A program made the position numbers and the translations under genes. DNA of 64,000 nucleotides from Schistocephalus solidus (Eukaryota; Platyhelminthes; Cestoda; Diphyllobothriidea; Diphyllobothriidae), in contig WEDG01004556.1 in assembly GCA_017591395.1 (NCBI GenBank), forward strand, positions 16,034 to 80,033, given 5' to 3'. Below the pieces are notes generated by a model. The model had not been told where the DNA came from and ran no database searches. It saw nothing but the letters and a program-made list of their open reading frames with translations. Position 1 is the stretch's first letter; the number at the start of each line of letters is the position of its first letter. Shown piece after piece: positions 21,401-27,000 of the stretch.

Positions 21401-23305
21401 GGTAGCTGCGCTGGACCAACACGGGGGCCAAATCAGGGCGTGGCAGGCGTCAGTAGTCTTGGATGTGGTCCCATGACGATTGCTGAACATGTGGGGTGCG
21501 CGTAGGTGCAGGCTCCTGTCGCACCCCACTCCCTCACTCCGTGGGAGATACTTCATCTGCGCCCGACCCCGCCTCCGGTCTTCTTGACTATGTTTTGACA
21601 CCGGGCACAGAAGAGTAAGGGAAGAGAGAGAGACAGATGCAGTGCAAGTCTAATATCACTTAAAACTAATTTGCGCACAAGCAACCCTCCCTGCACCACC
21701 CTTCTGTAGAGTCGTATGGTGGACATTGTCGAACTACGACGATTGAACTGACGCATGTAGGCGTACCTTTCAGGGCCCCAATTAGGCACAGGGGAACGTT
21801 AGCTTTGGAGATTTTTGGGATAACATAGAAGTGTGCTACGGCAGCATCTTGCGGTTTCATCTGCCGCCAATCGCTTTCGGAGATTGCCTGCTGGTTCCTC
21901 ATTAGATTCAGGCTCTTGGTGATTTTGCCCACGAGTCTTTTCGTGGGATCAGGCTCGACGGCTCCGTATGATTGGCTGTCATTCAGTAGCTCATCTGCTT
22001 TTGCTACGTAATCCGATTTGTCCAAGATCACGGTTGCCTGCGATCACCTCTTCTCATTTATGCCGGGGGCATGAATTTTCGCTTCAATAAGTAGTATATG
22101 TATATATAACTGCTCGGCGTTATCATCTTGGTCATTAGATGTATATGGGCATTGCAAATTGTTGAAGAATTTCACAGTGCATAGGTTATTTTTATGAGGG
22201 TTGCCACACAAGTGATTGAAAGCAGGCTTGGCTACTGTTAATTATCCATCGCTTGAACCTTTATATCTTAGGCTAAGCAATAGTATAGCAGTACTTCAAT
22301 CACTTTAAAACAAAGGTAAGTATGCCTTAATTTAGACACCTGTTTTCTGTACCTGTACTAGTTAAAGTCAACCTGCCAATAAGCTCACTTCTCTTAATGC
22401 GATTGGTCTAGACGATTATCCTCAACCAGTACCCACTGAAGAAGCGAATTCGCATAATGGAGCAGCTTCATGTGCTTTGCTTGATTGTCGGCCGCTGGGT
22501 GCTGCCACGGTACGGCCTCAGCAAGGACCAACTCTCCCAAATGCTTCTCATCAATATCGGCAACGCTGCTGACATTCTTGAGCTCTTTGAGTCCTTTGAA
22601 GACGATGATGTTCGCTCTGATCCTCTCATAATGATCCTGATTCTTGGTATTTGGCAGGCCAGTCTGCTGCAATTCTGCTTCAATAGAACAGCCACCATTA
22701 ACATCAAGCTCGCGCCGGATACTCGCCGACGCAAAGGTGCCCGGAAGTCCCAGGCACCAGGCGGTCGCCAACGCAAACGTCATCGGACGATCAAAGTAAA
22801 GGAGGCTGGTCAGCAGCAATCGGGCGAAGAAAAGGAACCCCGTAATCAGGAATCGGCAGACCCGGCCGTTGCAAATAACAACAATCAACAAAACCTTGTT
22901 CAGACACCCGAGTCGGAGCAGGAAGCCAAAGCGAGAGGAGAAGCAGATCAGGTGAGGGAAGCGCAACCAGTGGAAGACCAGGACAAAGTCCGCAATGGAT
23001 GCTGTTGCGGTCGCGGTTGGCTTGACAACTGTCTGCAGGAGGACCACTGTGGCTACTTCTTCTTCGGATCTGAATTATGGGCCATTGCCCTGTCTCTACT
23101 CCTCCAGGACGTGCCCTTTCTGTGTCTGCGACTAACCCTGATTTTCGCCTTTACTGTTAGCAGTCACTCAAACGTATTCTTTACCTGCAAGAATACGCTT
23201 CTTATTATGCTGCAGGTCTACCGTTCCGTGGTGATTCTGCAGGACCTACGTAGCAGGCGCCTACGGGCTGCTCAGCGTGACCCTGTAGTCCCGCTAATTG
23301 CTTGA
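4908..23305 (+). CDS. TMEM26: TMEM26-like transmembrane protein, four coding exons
   Basis: Joining exons 4908-5224, 7241-7403, 8985-9026 and 22412-23305 gives one frame of about 471 residues. Seen: hydrophobic segments in every large exon; a conserved-looking join ...[13 protein letters not shown]...PPIWIVELH; a block with [17 protein letters not shown] and [10 protein letters not shown]; and a C-terminal block [18 protein letters not shown] then VFFTCKN and [10 protein letters not shown]. Known: vertebrate TMEM26 (about 370 residues, multi-pass, molecular function unclear) has the same blocks in the same order (GRWLLP, DQLSQLL, AADILE, QDGPFL, FF..KN, LQLYRLVVL). The extra length is mainly a charged loop of about 100 residues in the last exon. 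The ATG at 4908 has G at -3 and +4; an upstream in-frame ATG at 4710 would add 66 poorly supported residues. No AATAAA is seen within about 450 bases after the stop. The third intron is filled with retroelements. Family assignment is confident; exact ends are not. Confidence 0.85.
5420..5505 (-). repeat. SINE-A fragment (tRNA-like repeat)
   Basis: Contains the complement of the SINE-A tail (GACAAAGAC...GGAGACTGGAATG) and the B-box-like GGGATTCGAACCC, with an internal deletion that removed the hammerhead core. It lies in the first intron of the TMEM26-like gene. Confidence 0.55.
5970..6100 (+). repeat. SINE-A copy, diverged
   Basis: Shows an A-box-like GTGGCCCAAAGGTAGAGCG, a B-box-like CCGGGTTTGAAGCCC, then the hammerhead-like segment and the tail AGTCTCCTTTGTC. 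Divergence from array copies indicates an old insertion. Confidence 0.55.
6041..6094 (+). ncRNA. Hammerhead-like ribozyme relic (SINE-A)
   Basis: CTGATGA at 6047-6053 and GGAAA at 6067-6071 are in the positions seen in the intact arrays, but stem II is eroded. Probably inactive. Confidence 0.35.
6230..6560 (-). mobile_element. CR1-like LINE 3' end fragment A
   Basis: The complement encodes a LINE C-terminal block ([38 protein letters not shown]) typical of CR1/jockey-type reverse transcriptase C-termini. The same block and following 3' UTR recur at 29640-30180 (-) and 9480-9787 (+). It is a 5'-truncated dead copy in an intron. Confidence 0.7.
6600..6640 (-). ncRNA. Hammerhead-like core, degenerate
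   Basis: On the minus strand CTGATGA is followed by a GGATTC/GAATCC hairpin, then CCAACCGTCAG where GAAACGTCAG is expected. It resembles the motif at 7930-7972, including the following GGCTAATAAA, but the GAAA is lost. Confidence 0.4.
6650..7240. other. Intron 1 remainder
   Basis: No additional element recognised. The end provides the pyrimidine tract and AG acceptor of exon 2. Confidence 0.5.
7241..7403 (+). CDS. TMEM26: TMEM26-like exon 2
   Basis: The acceptor is a pyrimidine-rich tract ending CACAG at 7240 and the donor is GTGAGC from 7404. It encodes a membrane span followed by PPIWIVELH, matching the family's PSLWLLELH block, then a polar Gln/Glu-rich loop. The exon ends in phase 0. 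Confidence 0.85.
7930..7972 (-). ncRNA. Hammerhead-like ribozyme, class A
   Basis: On the minus strand: CTGATGA (7961-7967), a short stem II with loop CAGGGA, then GGAAATGTCAG. The core is canonical (CUGAUGA and GAAA) and the GTCAG context matches PLE tails elsewhere in the window. Confidence 0.5.
7980..8984. other. Intron 2, mostly unassigned
   Basis: No gene is seen. Around 8100-8142 the minus strand has a decayed motif ending CCGAAACGTCG followed by AATAAAAAAAA, resembling the end of a hammerhead-bearing element. Confidence 0.4.
8985..9026 (+). CDS. TMEM26: TMEM26-like 42-nt micro-exon 3
   Basis: A 42-base exon encoding [14 protein letters not shown] lies between an acceptor of the form CTTTTAG (AG at 8983-8984) and a donor GTGAGT from 9027. 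Both ends are phase 0, so it joins exons 2 and 4 in frame. It lies in the variable extracellular loop of the family, so support comes from splice signals and phase, not conservation. Confidence 0.6.
9027..9479. other. Start of the large third intron
   Basis: No element recognised between the micro-exon donor and the LINE fragment. Confidence 0.4.
9480..9787 (+). mobile_element. CR1-like LINE 3' end fragment B
   Basis: The plus strand carries a degenerate C-terminus ([13 protein letters not shown] in one frame) and then a 3' UTR matching the complement of 29645-29770, ending AAAACTGAATTGAACTGAA. That short repeated terminus is the expected 3' end of this LINE. Confidence 0.65.
9844..9897 (+). 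repeat. SINE-A fragment (A-box end)
   Basis: Matches CCCGATCGCAACCGACAAAA...CCCGTGGCTCAATGGTAGAG of the tandem arrays and then breaks at a short AT stretch next to the PLE tail. Confidence 0.6.
9905..11337 (-). mobile_element. PLE fam1, 3' half
   Basis: Minus-strand reading from 11337: end of the reverse transcriptase ([48 protein letters not shown]), then the GIY-YIG region and C-terminal tail ([26 protein letters not shown]), then a 3' sequence with a hammerhead-like motif ending near TTTCTTCTCAT-like sequence. Several frameshifts make it non-functional. At 11337 it meets, head-to-head, the 5' half of the same family on the other strand. Confidence 0.8.
9985..10027 (-). ncRNA. Hammerhead-like motif in PLE fam1 tail
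   Basis: Minus strand CCAACGATGA, hairpin AAATCTTGTTTGATTT, then TGAAACGTTAGG. The first core base pair is altered (AC in place of CU) but GATGA and GAAA are retained. Confidence 0.4.
11338..11931 (+). mobile_element. PLE fam1, inverted 5' half
   Basis: The plus strand encodes the PLE N-terminal domain ([41 protein letters not shown]), then after one stop [15 protein letters not shown] and the first RT block [18 protein letters not shown]. It is complementary in content to the minus-strand 3' half at 9905-11337, so together they resemble a single element with an inverted 5' part. Confidence 0.8.
11932..13076 (-). mobile_element. PLE fam7, 3' part
   Basis: Minus strand: post-RT block ([34 protein letters not shown]), then a GIY-YIG segment ([17 protein letters not shown]) and the tail [12 protein letters not shown]...[15 protein letters not shown], a GC-rich 3' UTR, and a class B hammerhead tail. 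It is 5'-truncated at 13076, where an inverted partial copy begins. Confidence 0.75.
11990..12039 (-). ncRNA. Hammerhead-like ribozyme, class B
   Basis: Minus strand GTCTGACGA, hairpin GTTGGTGTCACCAAC, CTTGAAAATTTACGAG. CUGACGA fits the CUGANGA consensus and GAAA is present. The mirror copy at 13205-13255 is identical through the core. Confidence 0.55.
13077..13287 (+). mobile_element. PLE fam7 tail, inverted partner arm
   Basis: Nearly exact complement of 11957-12167: the GC-rich 3' UTR, class B hammerhead and terminal GAAGAGCATTTTTCTTTTCAT, running into an AT tract. With the minus copy it forms a foldback with about 210-bp arms. Confidence 0.75.
13205..13255 (+). ncRNA. Hammerhead-like ribozyme, class B
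   Basis: CGTCTGACGACGG, perfect 6-bp hairpin GTTGGT/ACCAAC, then TTGAAAATTTACGAGTA. Second copy of the motif at 11990-12039. Confidence 0.55.
13285..13360. repeat. (AT)n tract interrupted by SINE-A fragment
   Basis: AT repeats at about 13286-13298 and 13328-13359 flank a 30-base fragment of SINE-A (GGGGCTCAGCGATCTGCTTA, complement orientation). PLE 3' ends abut both outer sides. Confidence 0.7.
13361..15475 (-). mobile_element. PLE fam2 copy a, 5'-truncated
   Basis: Minus strand: RT block with [31 protein letters not shown] and RYVDDTFVI (catalytic YVDD), [15 protein letters not shown], then a GIY-YIG region and tail ([39 protein letters not shown]), hammerhead and terminal sequence. Broken by frameshifts near 14360 and 14760. 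Its 5' end stops at the codons for VPEQSS, where a plus-strand fam2 tail begins. Confidence 0.85.
13433..13473 (-). ncRNA. Hammerhead-like motif, PLE fam2
   Basis: Minus strand TCCGATGATG, hairpin CACTC/GAGTG, TGAAACGTCAGAC. Two more fam2 copies have the same core with C in place of the usual U4. Confidence 0.5.
15599..15640 (+). ncRNA. Hammerhead-like motif, PLE fam2 pseudo-LTR
   Basis: TCCGATGATG, hairpin CGCTCGAGTATGAGTG, TGAAACGTCAGAC. Lies upstream of the fam2b coding region, in the tandem 5' copy of the tail. Confidence 0.5.
15734..15744 (+). promoter_or_regulatory. Conserved PLE 5' hairpin GCGC-GAA-GCGC
   Basis: Perfect 4-bp hairpin GCGCGAAGCGC shortly after the pseudo-LTR. It is repeated at 19148-19158 in fam1 and, with changes, near 38381 in fam5. 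Function unknown; position suggests an RNA element of the 5' leader. Confidence 0.4.
15832..16389 (+). pseudogene. PLE fam2b N-terminal domain fragment
   Basis: 186-codon frame with a basic, helix-prone PLE N-terminus ([49 protein letters not shown]). It shifts frame at the RT boundary, where [19 protein letters not shown] continues in another frame. Confidence 0.75.
16454..16861 (+). pseudogene. PLE fam2b RT finger block
   Basis: Continues from [19 protein letters not shown] through [20 protein letters not shown] and [11 protein letters not shown], conserved in PLE reverse transcriptases. A frameshift near 16770 garbles the end. Confidence 0.8.
16848..17516 (+). pseudogene. PLE fam2b reverse transcriptase palm
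   Basis: Contains [14 protein letters not shown] (motif A), [11 protein letters not shown] (motif B), [10 protein letters not shown] (catalytic motif C) and [11 protein letters not shown]. After about 17340 the frame is lost (real continuation TTAITP.../HKRS in another frame). Confidence 0.88.
17690..18139 (+). pseudogene. PLE fam2b GIY-YIG endonuclease region
   Basis: The segment encodes [24 protein letters not shown] followed by [19 protein letters not shown] and [25 protein letters not shown] occupies the YIG position; a stop replaces the residue before the first conserved motif. GIY-YIG is the integrase-type nuclease of PLEs. Confidence 0.75.
18131..18172 (+). ncRNA. Hammerhead-like motif, PLE fam2b tail
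   Basis: TCCGATGATG, hairpin CGCTC(GAGTAT)GAGCG, TGAAACGTCAGAC. The stem differs from the other fam2 copies at one pair and keeps pairing (CGCTC/GAGCG against CACTC/GAGTG), a compensatory change. Confidence 0.55.
18215..18270. repeat. (AT)n microsatellite
   Basis: About 50 bp of TA repeats directly following the fam2b terminal sequence. Confidence 0.9.
18270..18380 (-). repeat. SINE-A fragment
   Basis: Complement-oriented part of the tandem SINE-A unit (GTGTGGGGCTCACCGATCTG to GCATAGCGACATGTAGCATA) lying between two (AT)n tracts. Confidence 0.7.
18380..18463. repeat. (AT)n microsatellite
   Basis: About 80 bp of TA repeats with two interruptions; on its right is a minus-strand class B PLE tail. 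Confidence 0.9.
18464..18543 (-). mobile_element. Class B PLE tail (fam7-like)
   Basis: Terminal sequence AAATGCTCTTCGGGAAATGG and hammerhead on the minus strand; truncated where a plus-strand fam1 tail starts. Confidence 0.65.
18495..18543 (-). ncRNA. Hammerhead-like ribozyme, class B (mutated)
   Basis: Minus strand hairpin GTTGGTGTCACCAAC and CTTGAAAATTTACGAG are intact, but the first core strand reads TCGGACGA in place of TCTGACGA. Confidence 0.45.
18544..20056 (+). mobile_element. PLE fam1, tail plus 5' half in tandem
   Basis: 18544-19100 is a fam1 3' end ([14 protein letters not shown] tail, pyrimidine-rich UTR, hammerhead at 19020). It passes directly into the 5' end of another copy: TATGTCCGGGG, hairpin GCGCGAAGCGC, then an N-terminal domain ([47 protein letters not shown]) to [20 protein letters not shown]. 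It is cut at 20056 within the RT finger block, where a minus-strand fam2-like element starts. Confidence 0.82.
19020..19060 (+). ncRNA. Hammerhead-like motif, PLE fam1
   Basis: CTCCGATGATGG, hairpin AAGCTTTTATGCTT, TTGAAACGTCAGG. The same U4-to-C change as fam2. Confidence 0.5.
19175..20080 (+). pseudogene. PLE fam1 N-terminal domain
   Basis: Two overlapping frames (19175-19525 and 19582 onward) encode the N-terminal domain and start of the RT. One frameshift separates them near 19500, and the RT is lost after TAAAR at 20056. Confidence 0.75.
21366..21376 (+). repeat. Target-site duplication, left copy
   Basis: CATGTAGGCGT, repeated exactly at 21754-21764, flanks the SINE-B insertion; the host PLE reads through if one copy and the insert are ignored. 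Confidence 0.8.
21377..21753 (-). mobile_element. SINE-B insertion (reference copy)
   Basis: A 377-bp block interrupts the fam2-like RT and is bounded by perfect 11-bp direct repeats. Minus-strand start CAGTTCAATCGTCGTAG, end CGCGGCCCGTTTAGGGGG. It has no terminal inverted repeats, so a retroposon fits better than a DNA transposon. Other copies: 675-861, 895-1285, 30875-31040. No clear pol III boxes. Confidence 0.75.
21754..21764 (+). repeat. Target-site duplication, right copy
   Basis: CATGTAGGCGT, identical to 21366-21376. Confidence 0.8.
22041..22100 (+). mobile_element. PLE fam1 pseudo-LTR fragment
   Basis: GATCACCTCTTCTCATTTATG and the following CGGGGGC match the fam1 tail-to-5' junction at 19080-19110. 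Opposite in orientation to the adjoining fam2-like copy. Confidence 0.55.
22101..22411. other. End of intron 3
   Basis: AT-rich, no element recognised. Ends with TTCTCTTAATGCGATTGGTCTAG before exon 4. Confidence 0.5.
22412..23305 (+). CDS. TMEM26: TMEM26-like terminal exon 4
   Basis: This exon carries the most conserved blocks: [25 protein letters not shown], the span [17 protein letters not shown], a charged loop rich in Arg, Gln and Glu (about 22700-23000), a cysteine cluster (NGCCCGRG), then two further hydrophobic segments before the stop at 23303-23305. The acceptor is either TCTAG ending at 22411 or, six codons later, CCAG ending at 22429; both keep the frame. Confidence 0.88.
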   Translation, partial: TIILNQYPLKKRIRIMEQLHVLCLIVGRWVLPRYGLSKDQLSQMLLINIGNAADILELFESFEDDDVRSDPLIMILILGIWQASLLQFCFNRTATINIKLAPDTRRRKGARKSQAPGGRQRKRHRTIKVKEAGQQQSGEEKEPRNQESADPAVANNNNQQNLVQTPESEQEAKARGEADQVREAQPVEDQDKVRNGCCCGRGWLDNCLQEDHCGYFFFGSELWAIALSLLLQDVPFLCLRLTLIFAFTVSSHSNVFFTCKNTLLIMLQVYRSVVILQDLRSRRLRAAQRDPVVPLIA

Positions 23306-24113
23306 AATGGACTTCCTTTTTCAATCAATTCCCACCCCTCTCTTCCGCACTCACCTACTACAATAACAACTGTGCCATTCGTAACTGCCATGAGGTATGC
23401 CCACATCTTCCCTTGCGAAGACCGACATTGGCTACCATTTGCGGTACAGTGAAAATCCGATCGACGCCACGGACTCACCGTCAAAACCGATTGCATGGCA
23501 GTTTCCCGGAGAGGATGAACTGCATACCGAAAATAGGTTTGGAACTGCAAAATGCGAGATTGCAATAACCAAATATTTTATGCATTATATCAAGAAGATC
23601 AATTCGTACAGGCTCAATTTCAGTTAGCTTGGAGTTTTTTTCTCTTCTGGAACACAGAGGTAGTTTGACTTCCGTCGCAAGTTTATCCATCAGACTGGCG
23701 TGTTTTGGGAACTGACCACAGTGGCGCGCACTGCCATGATCTGAGTTCCTCACGGTAAATAATTAACGAGTATTGAGGTTGTATCCAGGAGTTGTTTATG
23801 CTTGCACGAGATTGGCTTCCTTGGGGCTATGAAACCTAGCAAGGATCACGGGTCCCTTCTCCCGACGGCACAAGTAACCGGGATGCTTGAAGAAGGCCAA
23901 AGCCAGTGACTTTCGGACATCAGGTGCTAACATCGCAGTTTGTATGATATTAGCAAGTAAGCCAATATTTGTTGTGCTAACGTATCTACTTGACAGCTTC
24001 TGTGTTACTGTCTGTTTTGGCATATAGACTGAAGCTTGGAAGCAAAACCGAAAGTTTTCTTTCACAACCTGCAATTAGGACAGCTTAAAAAATATCGTTG
24101 GGTTAATACCATG
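23306..24113. other. 3' flank of the TMEM26-like gene
   Basis: No gene or repeat recognised. Small ORFs on both strands lack similarity to any family known to me. Confidence 0.4.
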
Positions 24114-24420
24114 ACCGAAACAGACAGGGGACACTGGAATGGCCATTTCCGGCAAATTAGCCGTCATCAGACAGCCATACCCAACCCCACGTGTTGCAAC
24201 CTCTGACGTTCGGACCCACAACCTGTTGGTACCCACTCCGCCACGAGCTCGTTGTCTTGCCATGGGCTCATTGTCCTGTCGGTTGCGATTGGGTATCGTA
24301 ACAGTGGTAGCATAGTGCTCACTGTTGGCGTTATGTGGCATGTTCGACCTGTTGTGCCTTGGAGCTCAATCTCGGATCCCACCGACAGCCGCACAGCAGT
24401 TGCTAGGCAAAATAGCATCA
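24114..24420 (-). repeat. SINE-A copy, diverged monomer
   Basis: Complement-oriented near full-length unit: tail, hammerhead, degenerate tRNA-like region, then GTTGTGCCTTGGAGCTCAAT as in the arrays. Confidence 0.6.
24123..24176 (-). ncRNA. Hammerhead-like ribozyme in SINE-A
   Basis: Minus strand CTGATGA, perfectly paired stem II CGGC(TAATTT)GCCG, GAAATGGCCATTCC. The stem II closing pair is C-G here, supporting the ancestral structure. Confidence 0.5.
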
Positions 24421-24517
24421 TTCGGTCATTCCACGCTAACATCTGAATCTGTCGGACTGGCGCTGACATGATGCAAGTAAGTCGTTCTGTGGGCAGATCG
24501 ACCGGCTCCAAAACCTA

Positions 24518-24666
24518 CCGGTTTATTTGCCGTTATCAGCCAGTCATACGCAATCCCAGTTAGGAATCACCTGAGATTCGAACACGCGTTCTTTGGTCAT
24601 TGGGCGTAACAATATACACTTGAACCACAGGCCCGTTGTTCTGTCGGTTGTTATCGGGAATATTAA
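24518..24666 (-). repeat. SINE-A copy, partial
   Basis: GCCGTTATCAGCCAGTCATA, GATTCGAACACGCG (B-box region) and GTTGTTCTGTCGGTTGTTAT match the arrays. The hammerhead reads CTGATAA, so its core is mutated. Confidence 0.55.
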
Positions 24667-24992
24667 TAAGGCTAGGGCGGCCTTAACCGATCTGGGGATG
24701 GAACATGCTCGTCACGTTGTCCAAAGGTCACTTGGACAGTGGAAATCCACGGACGCGGTATCCTCTCCCCACCCATGGACGCGTGAACCACAATTGAGAC
24801 TAACACCTGCCCTCACTCCCGACATTTATCGTAACACGTTTCTCGACCCCCCTCCAACGCCTGTCTGCCCCCCACCAAGCTCTCTAGTGTGATAATCCCA
24901 ATTCCCAATTTTCATTTCGTCTGACGACGGGCCGGTGTAACCTGCTTGAAAATTCACGAGTATAACTTGATTTTTCCGACGAACCTTCTTTC
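24667..24992 (+). mobile_element. PLE fam3 tail (class B)
   Basis: The 3' UTR (CCTCACTCCCGACATTTATCG, CACGTTTCTCGACCC) matches the complement of 26880-26990. It ends with a class B hammerhead and a terminal GAACCTTCTTTCTTCAT. Confidence 0.6.
24917..24965 (+). ncRNA. Hammerhead-like ribozyme, class B
   Basis: CGTCTGACGACGG, stem II around GCCGGTGTAACCTGC, TTGAAAATTCACGAGTA. Confidence 0.5.
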
Positions 24993-25152
24993 TTCATGGG
25001 CTCGTTGCTCAAGGGTAGAGCGTTCGACTCAATTACCAAAGGTCGCGGGTTCCAAGCCCAGGTGTACCACACTTGGGATTGGGTATGACTGGCTGATGAC
25101 GGCTAATAAGCCGGAAATGGCCATTCAGTCTCCTTGTCTTTGTCGGTTCCAC

Positions 25153-25158
<6 letters not shown>
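24993..25158 (+). repeat. SINE-A copy
   Basis: ATGGGCTCGTTGCTCAAGGG (A-box region), TCGCGGGTTCCAAGCCC (B-box region), hammerhead, and tail ending TGTCGGTTCCAC against an (AT)n tract. Confidence 0.65.
25087..25138 (+). ncRNA. Hammerhead ribozyme in SINE-A
   Basis: GACTGG-CTGATGA, stem II CGGCT(AATA)AGCCG with a complete 5-bp stem, GAAA, then TGGCCATTCAGTCTCC and TTGTC for stem I. This copy and 24123-24176 keep the C-G closing pair of stem II. Confidence 0.55.

Positions 25159-25214
<56 letters not shown>
25155..25214. repeat. (AT)n microsatellite
   Basis: About 58 bp of AT repeats flanked on both sides by opposing GTGGAACCGACAAA/TTTGTCGGTTCCAC SINE-A ends. Confidence 0.9.
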
Positions 25215-25217
<3 letters not shown>

Positions 25218-25227
25218 GTGGAACCGA

Positions 25228-25909
25228 CAAAATGATAATGATAATGAAGAAATAAAGTTCGTCAGAAGAATTCAGTTCTACTGGTGAAGTTTCAAGCAGG
25301 GTACACCGGCCCATGGTCAGAAGAAATGAAAACTGGGAGTAGGGATTGTCACACTACGAGTGATACTAGGGTTTTCAGTGGTGATTCTGCTTTTCGCACC
25401 TTTGGATGACAATATGCATGTGTAATTCGTTGTCACTAACGATCATAGATCTTGAATCAGTTGGGTGAGCTCATTTACTTTCTTCTTCTTCAGGGCTGTG
25501 CCCTACTTTTTATTTGGGTCCTCAGCGATTTGTGTGTCGGCTTCTTGGTCATTGAAGATTTCGTTAGCAGATTTGGTGTAATCATTTTTTTCACAATAAT
25601 GGTCGCTCCACCTGTCAGCTGGCATAATAACTATGCTGTCATCAGTCTTCAGAGATCGTAATCCTTGTTCTTCGCCGATCGATAAGACTTGACGCTGTTT
25701 CCTTTGCCAGAGGAGGCCATTGGCGCAGCTGCGTATGTCTGCGCGCGTGTCTTCAGGGAGAGCAGAGGTCAGTAGGAGAGAGTTTGGGCTCGCAAGTAAT
25801 TTTGTAGGGGTGGCATCTGTATGGCTGACTTTTGTTCCTTCAGATAGTGGGCGAAACTCATTTTCGAGAGGTTAAAAACTCTTGGGCACAAAGTAGAAGT
25901 GCCATTGAG
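25228..25909 (-). mobile_element. PLE fam3: tail and inverted N-terminal part
   Basis: 25228-25345 is a class B tail on the minus strand. 25450-25909, also minus, encodes an N-terminal half with stops (FNLSKMSFAHYLKEQ; further down IVIMPADRWSDHYCEKNDY, NEIFNDQEADTQI). The RT half lies in the opposite orientation from 25910. Confidence 0.6.
25276..25328 (-). ncRNA. Hammerhead-like motif, class B, decayed
   Basis: Minus strand CTGACCA in place of CTGACGA, stem II GGGCCGGTGTACCCTGC, TTGAAACTTCACCAGTAG. Confidence 0.35.
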
Positions 25910-26694
25910 AATAATAGTATCATTCATTGGAGCGCCCACGTAAAACCTTGCCAAATGGTTATGCAGGCACTAGAGGCATCTGACTGATGGATTGCAATAA
26001 AGCGTCCAAATGCTCAGACCTTCCTTCAGGCGATCAAAGGCGTAAACGTAAGTCCTAATGAATGCATGCTATCATTTGATGTAGTCGCCCTATTTTCCTC
26101 AATACCGCATGACCTGGCAATTGAGAGTGTAGCTCGACGCCTACAAGAAAATCCTGTCGATATGCCATTGCAACACGTTCTTGTTATGCTTAAACTCTGT
26201 CTGAATTATTATTGTCAATTCGAAAGGAAATATTATCAACAGGTTAAGGGCACTCCAGTGGGCTCGCCGCTATGGGGTCTCCTCGCGGAACGCGTATTAC
26301 AGCAATAAGAGGAGGATGTAATGCGAAATTTCAAGCCAAAACTGTGGCTCTGATATGTAGATGATACCTTTGTTATCATGAAAACCTGCGAGGTTGAGCA
26401 GCTGCATCAGAGTTTGCATAACATTTTCCGAGCTATCCAATCGACTCGCGAAGAGGCACCGGGAAATATTCTCCCGTTTCTAGACGTGAGCATCCAAAAA
26501 CGCGAGAATGGTGGCGTGATGACGAGCGTGCACCGCAAAGGCTCAAATGCTGGCATCATCCTTAAGAATGACAGCAAACCACAAAAGGAGTTGCGTCTGA
26601 ACCTGGGAACTAGCGTCGAAAATTTACCAATCAAGTGTACTATTTTCCCAAAGAACCGATTTACCTTCTATTATACTTCTTGGGATGCCTGCTT

Positions 26695-26698
<4 letters not shown>
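25910..26698 (+). mobile_element. PLE fam3 reverse transcriptase fragment
   Basis: Starts at the block IGAPT.NLAKWL, then MLSFDVVALFSSIPHDLAIES, YYQQVKGTPVGSPLWGLLAE, a stop, [14 protein letters not shown] (catalytic YVDD), LPFLDVSIQKR. At least three stops; the GIY-YIG part is missing. Confidence 0.8.

Positions 26699-26752
<54 letters not shown>
26698..26752. repeat. (AT)n microsatellite
   Basis: About 52 bp AT tract, followed by a 30-base SINE-A fragment (CATATGCTACACGTCGCTAT) at 26756-26780. Confidence 0.9.
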
Positions 26753-26754
<2 letters not shown>

Positions 26755-26785
26755 ACATATGCTACACGTCGCTATGCTAGTTAGT

Positions 26786-27000
26786 TGGAGAAATCGAGTT
26801 TTACTGGTGAAAATTTTCGAGCAGGTTACACCGGTCCGTCGTCAGACGAAATGAAAATTGGGAGTTGGGACTATCACACTAGCGAGTTTGGTCGGGGGCA
26901 AACAGACAGAGAGACGTCCGTGGGAGGGAGGACAAGAAACGTGTTACGATAAATGTCGGGAGTGAGGGGAAGTGGTAAAGTCCCGATTGTGTTTCACGCG
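26786..27000 (-). mobile_element. PLE fam3 class B tail
   Basis: Complement of the tail at 24700-24970, including the UTR with GACAAGAAACGTGTTACGAT and the hammerhead. Confidence 0.6.
26800..26850 (-). ncRNA. Hammerhead-like ribozyme, class B
   Basis: Minus strand CGTCTGACGACGG, stem II ACCGGTGTAACCTGCT, CGAAAATTTTCACC. Core CUGACGA and GAAA intact. Confidence 0.5.

Larger units (their letters stand above)
20057..22040 (-). mobile_element. PLE fam2-like copy c, interrupted by SINE-B
   Basis: Minus strand from 22040: [35 protein letters not shown], then a SINE-B insertion (21377-21753), then [28 protein letters not shown] palm remnants with stops ([18 protein letters not shown]), then an open GIY-YIG region 19963-20592 ([47 protein letters not shown]). 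The 3' end lacks the pseudo-LTR, being cut at 20057. At 22040 it abuts a short plus-strand fam1 pseudo-LTR piece. Confidence 0.8.

Noticed and set aside
22394..23047. 217-codon ORF antisense to the TMEM26-like terminal exon
   Set aside because: It is the complement of a well-supported coding exon and has no domain of its own.
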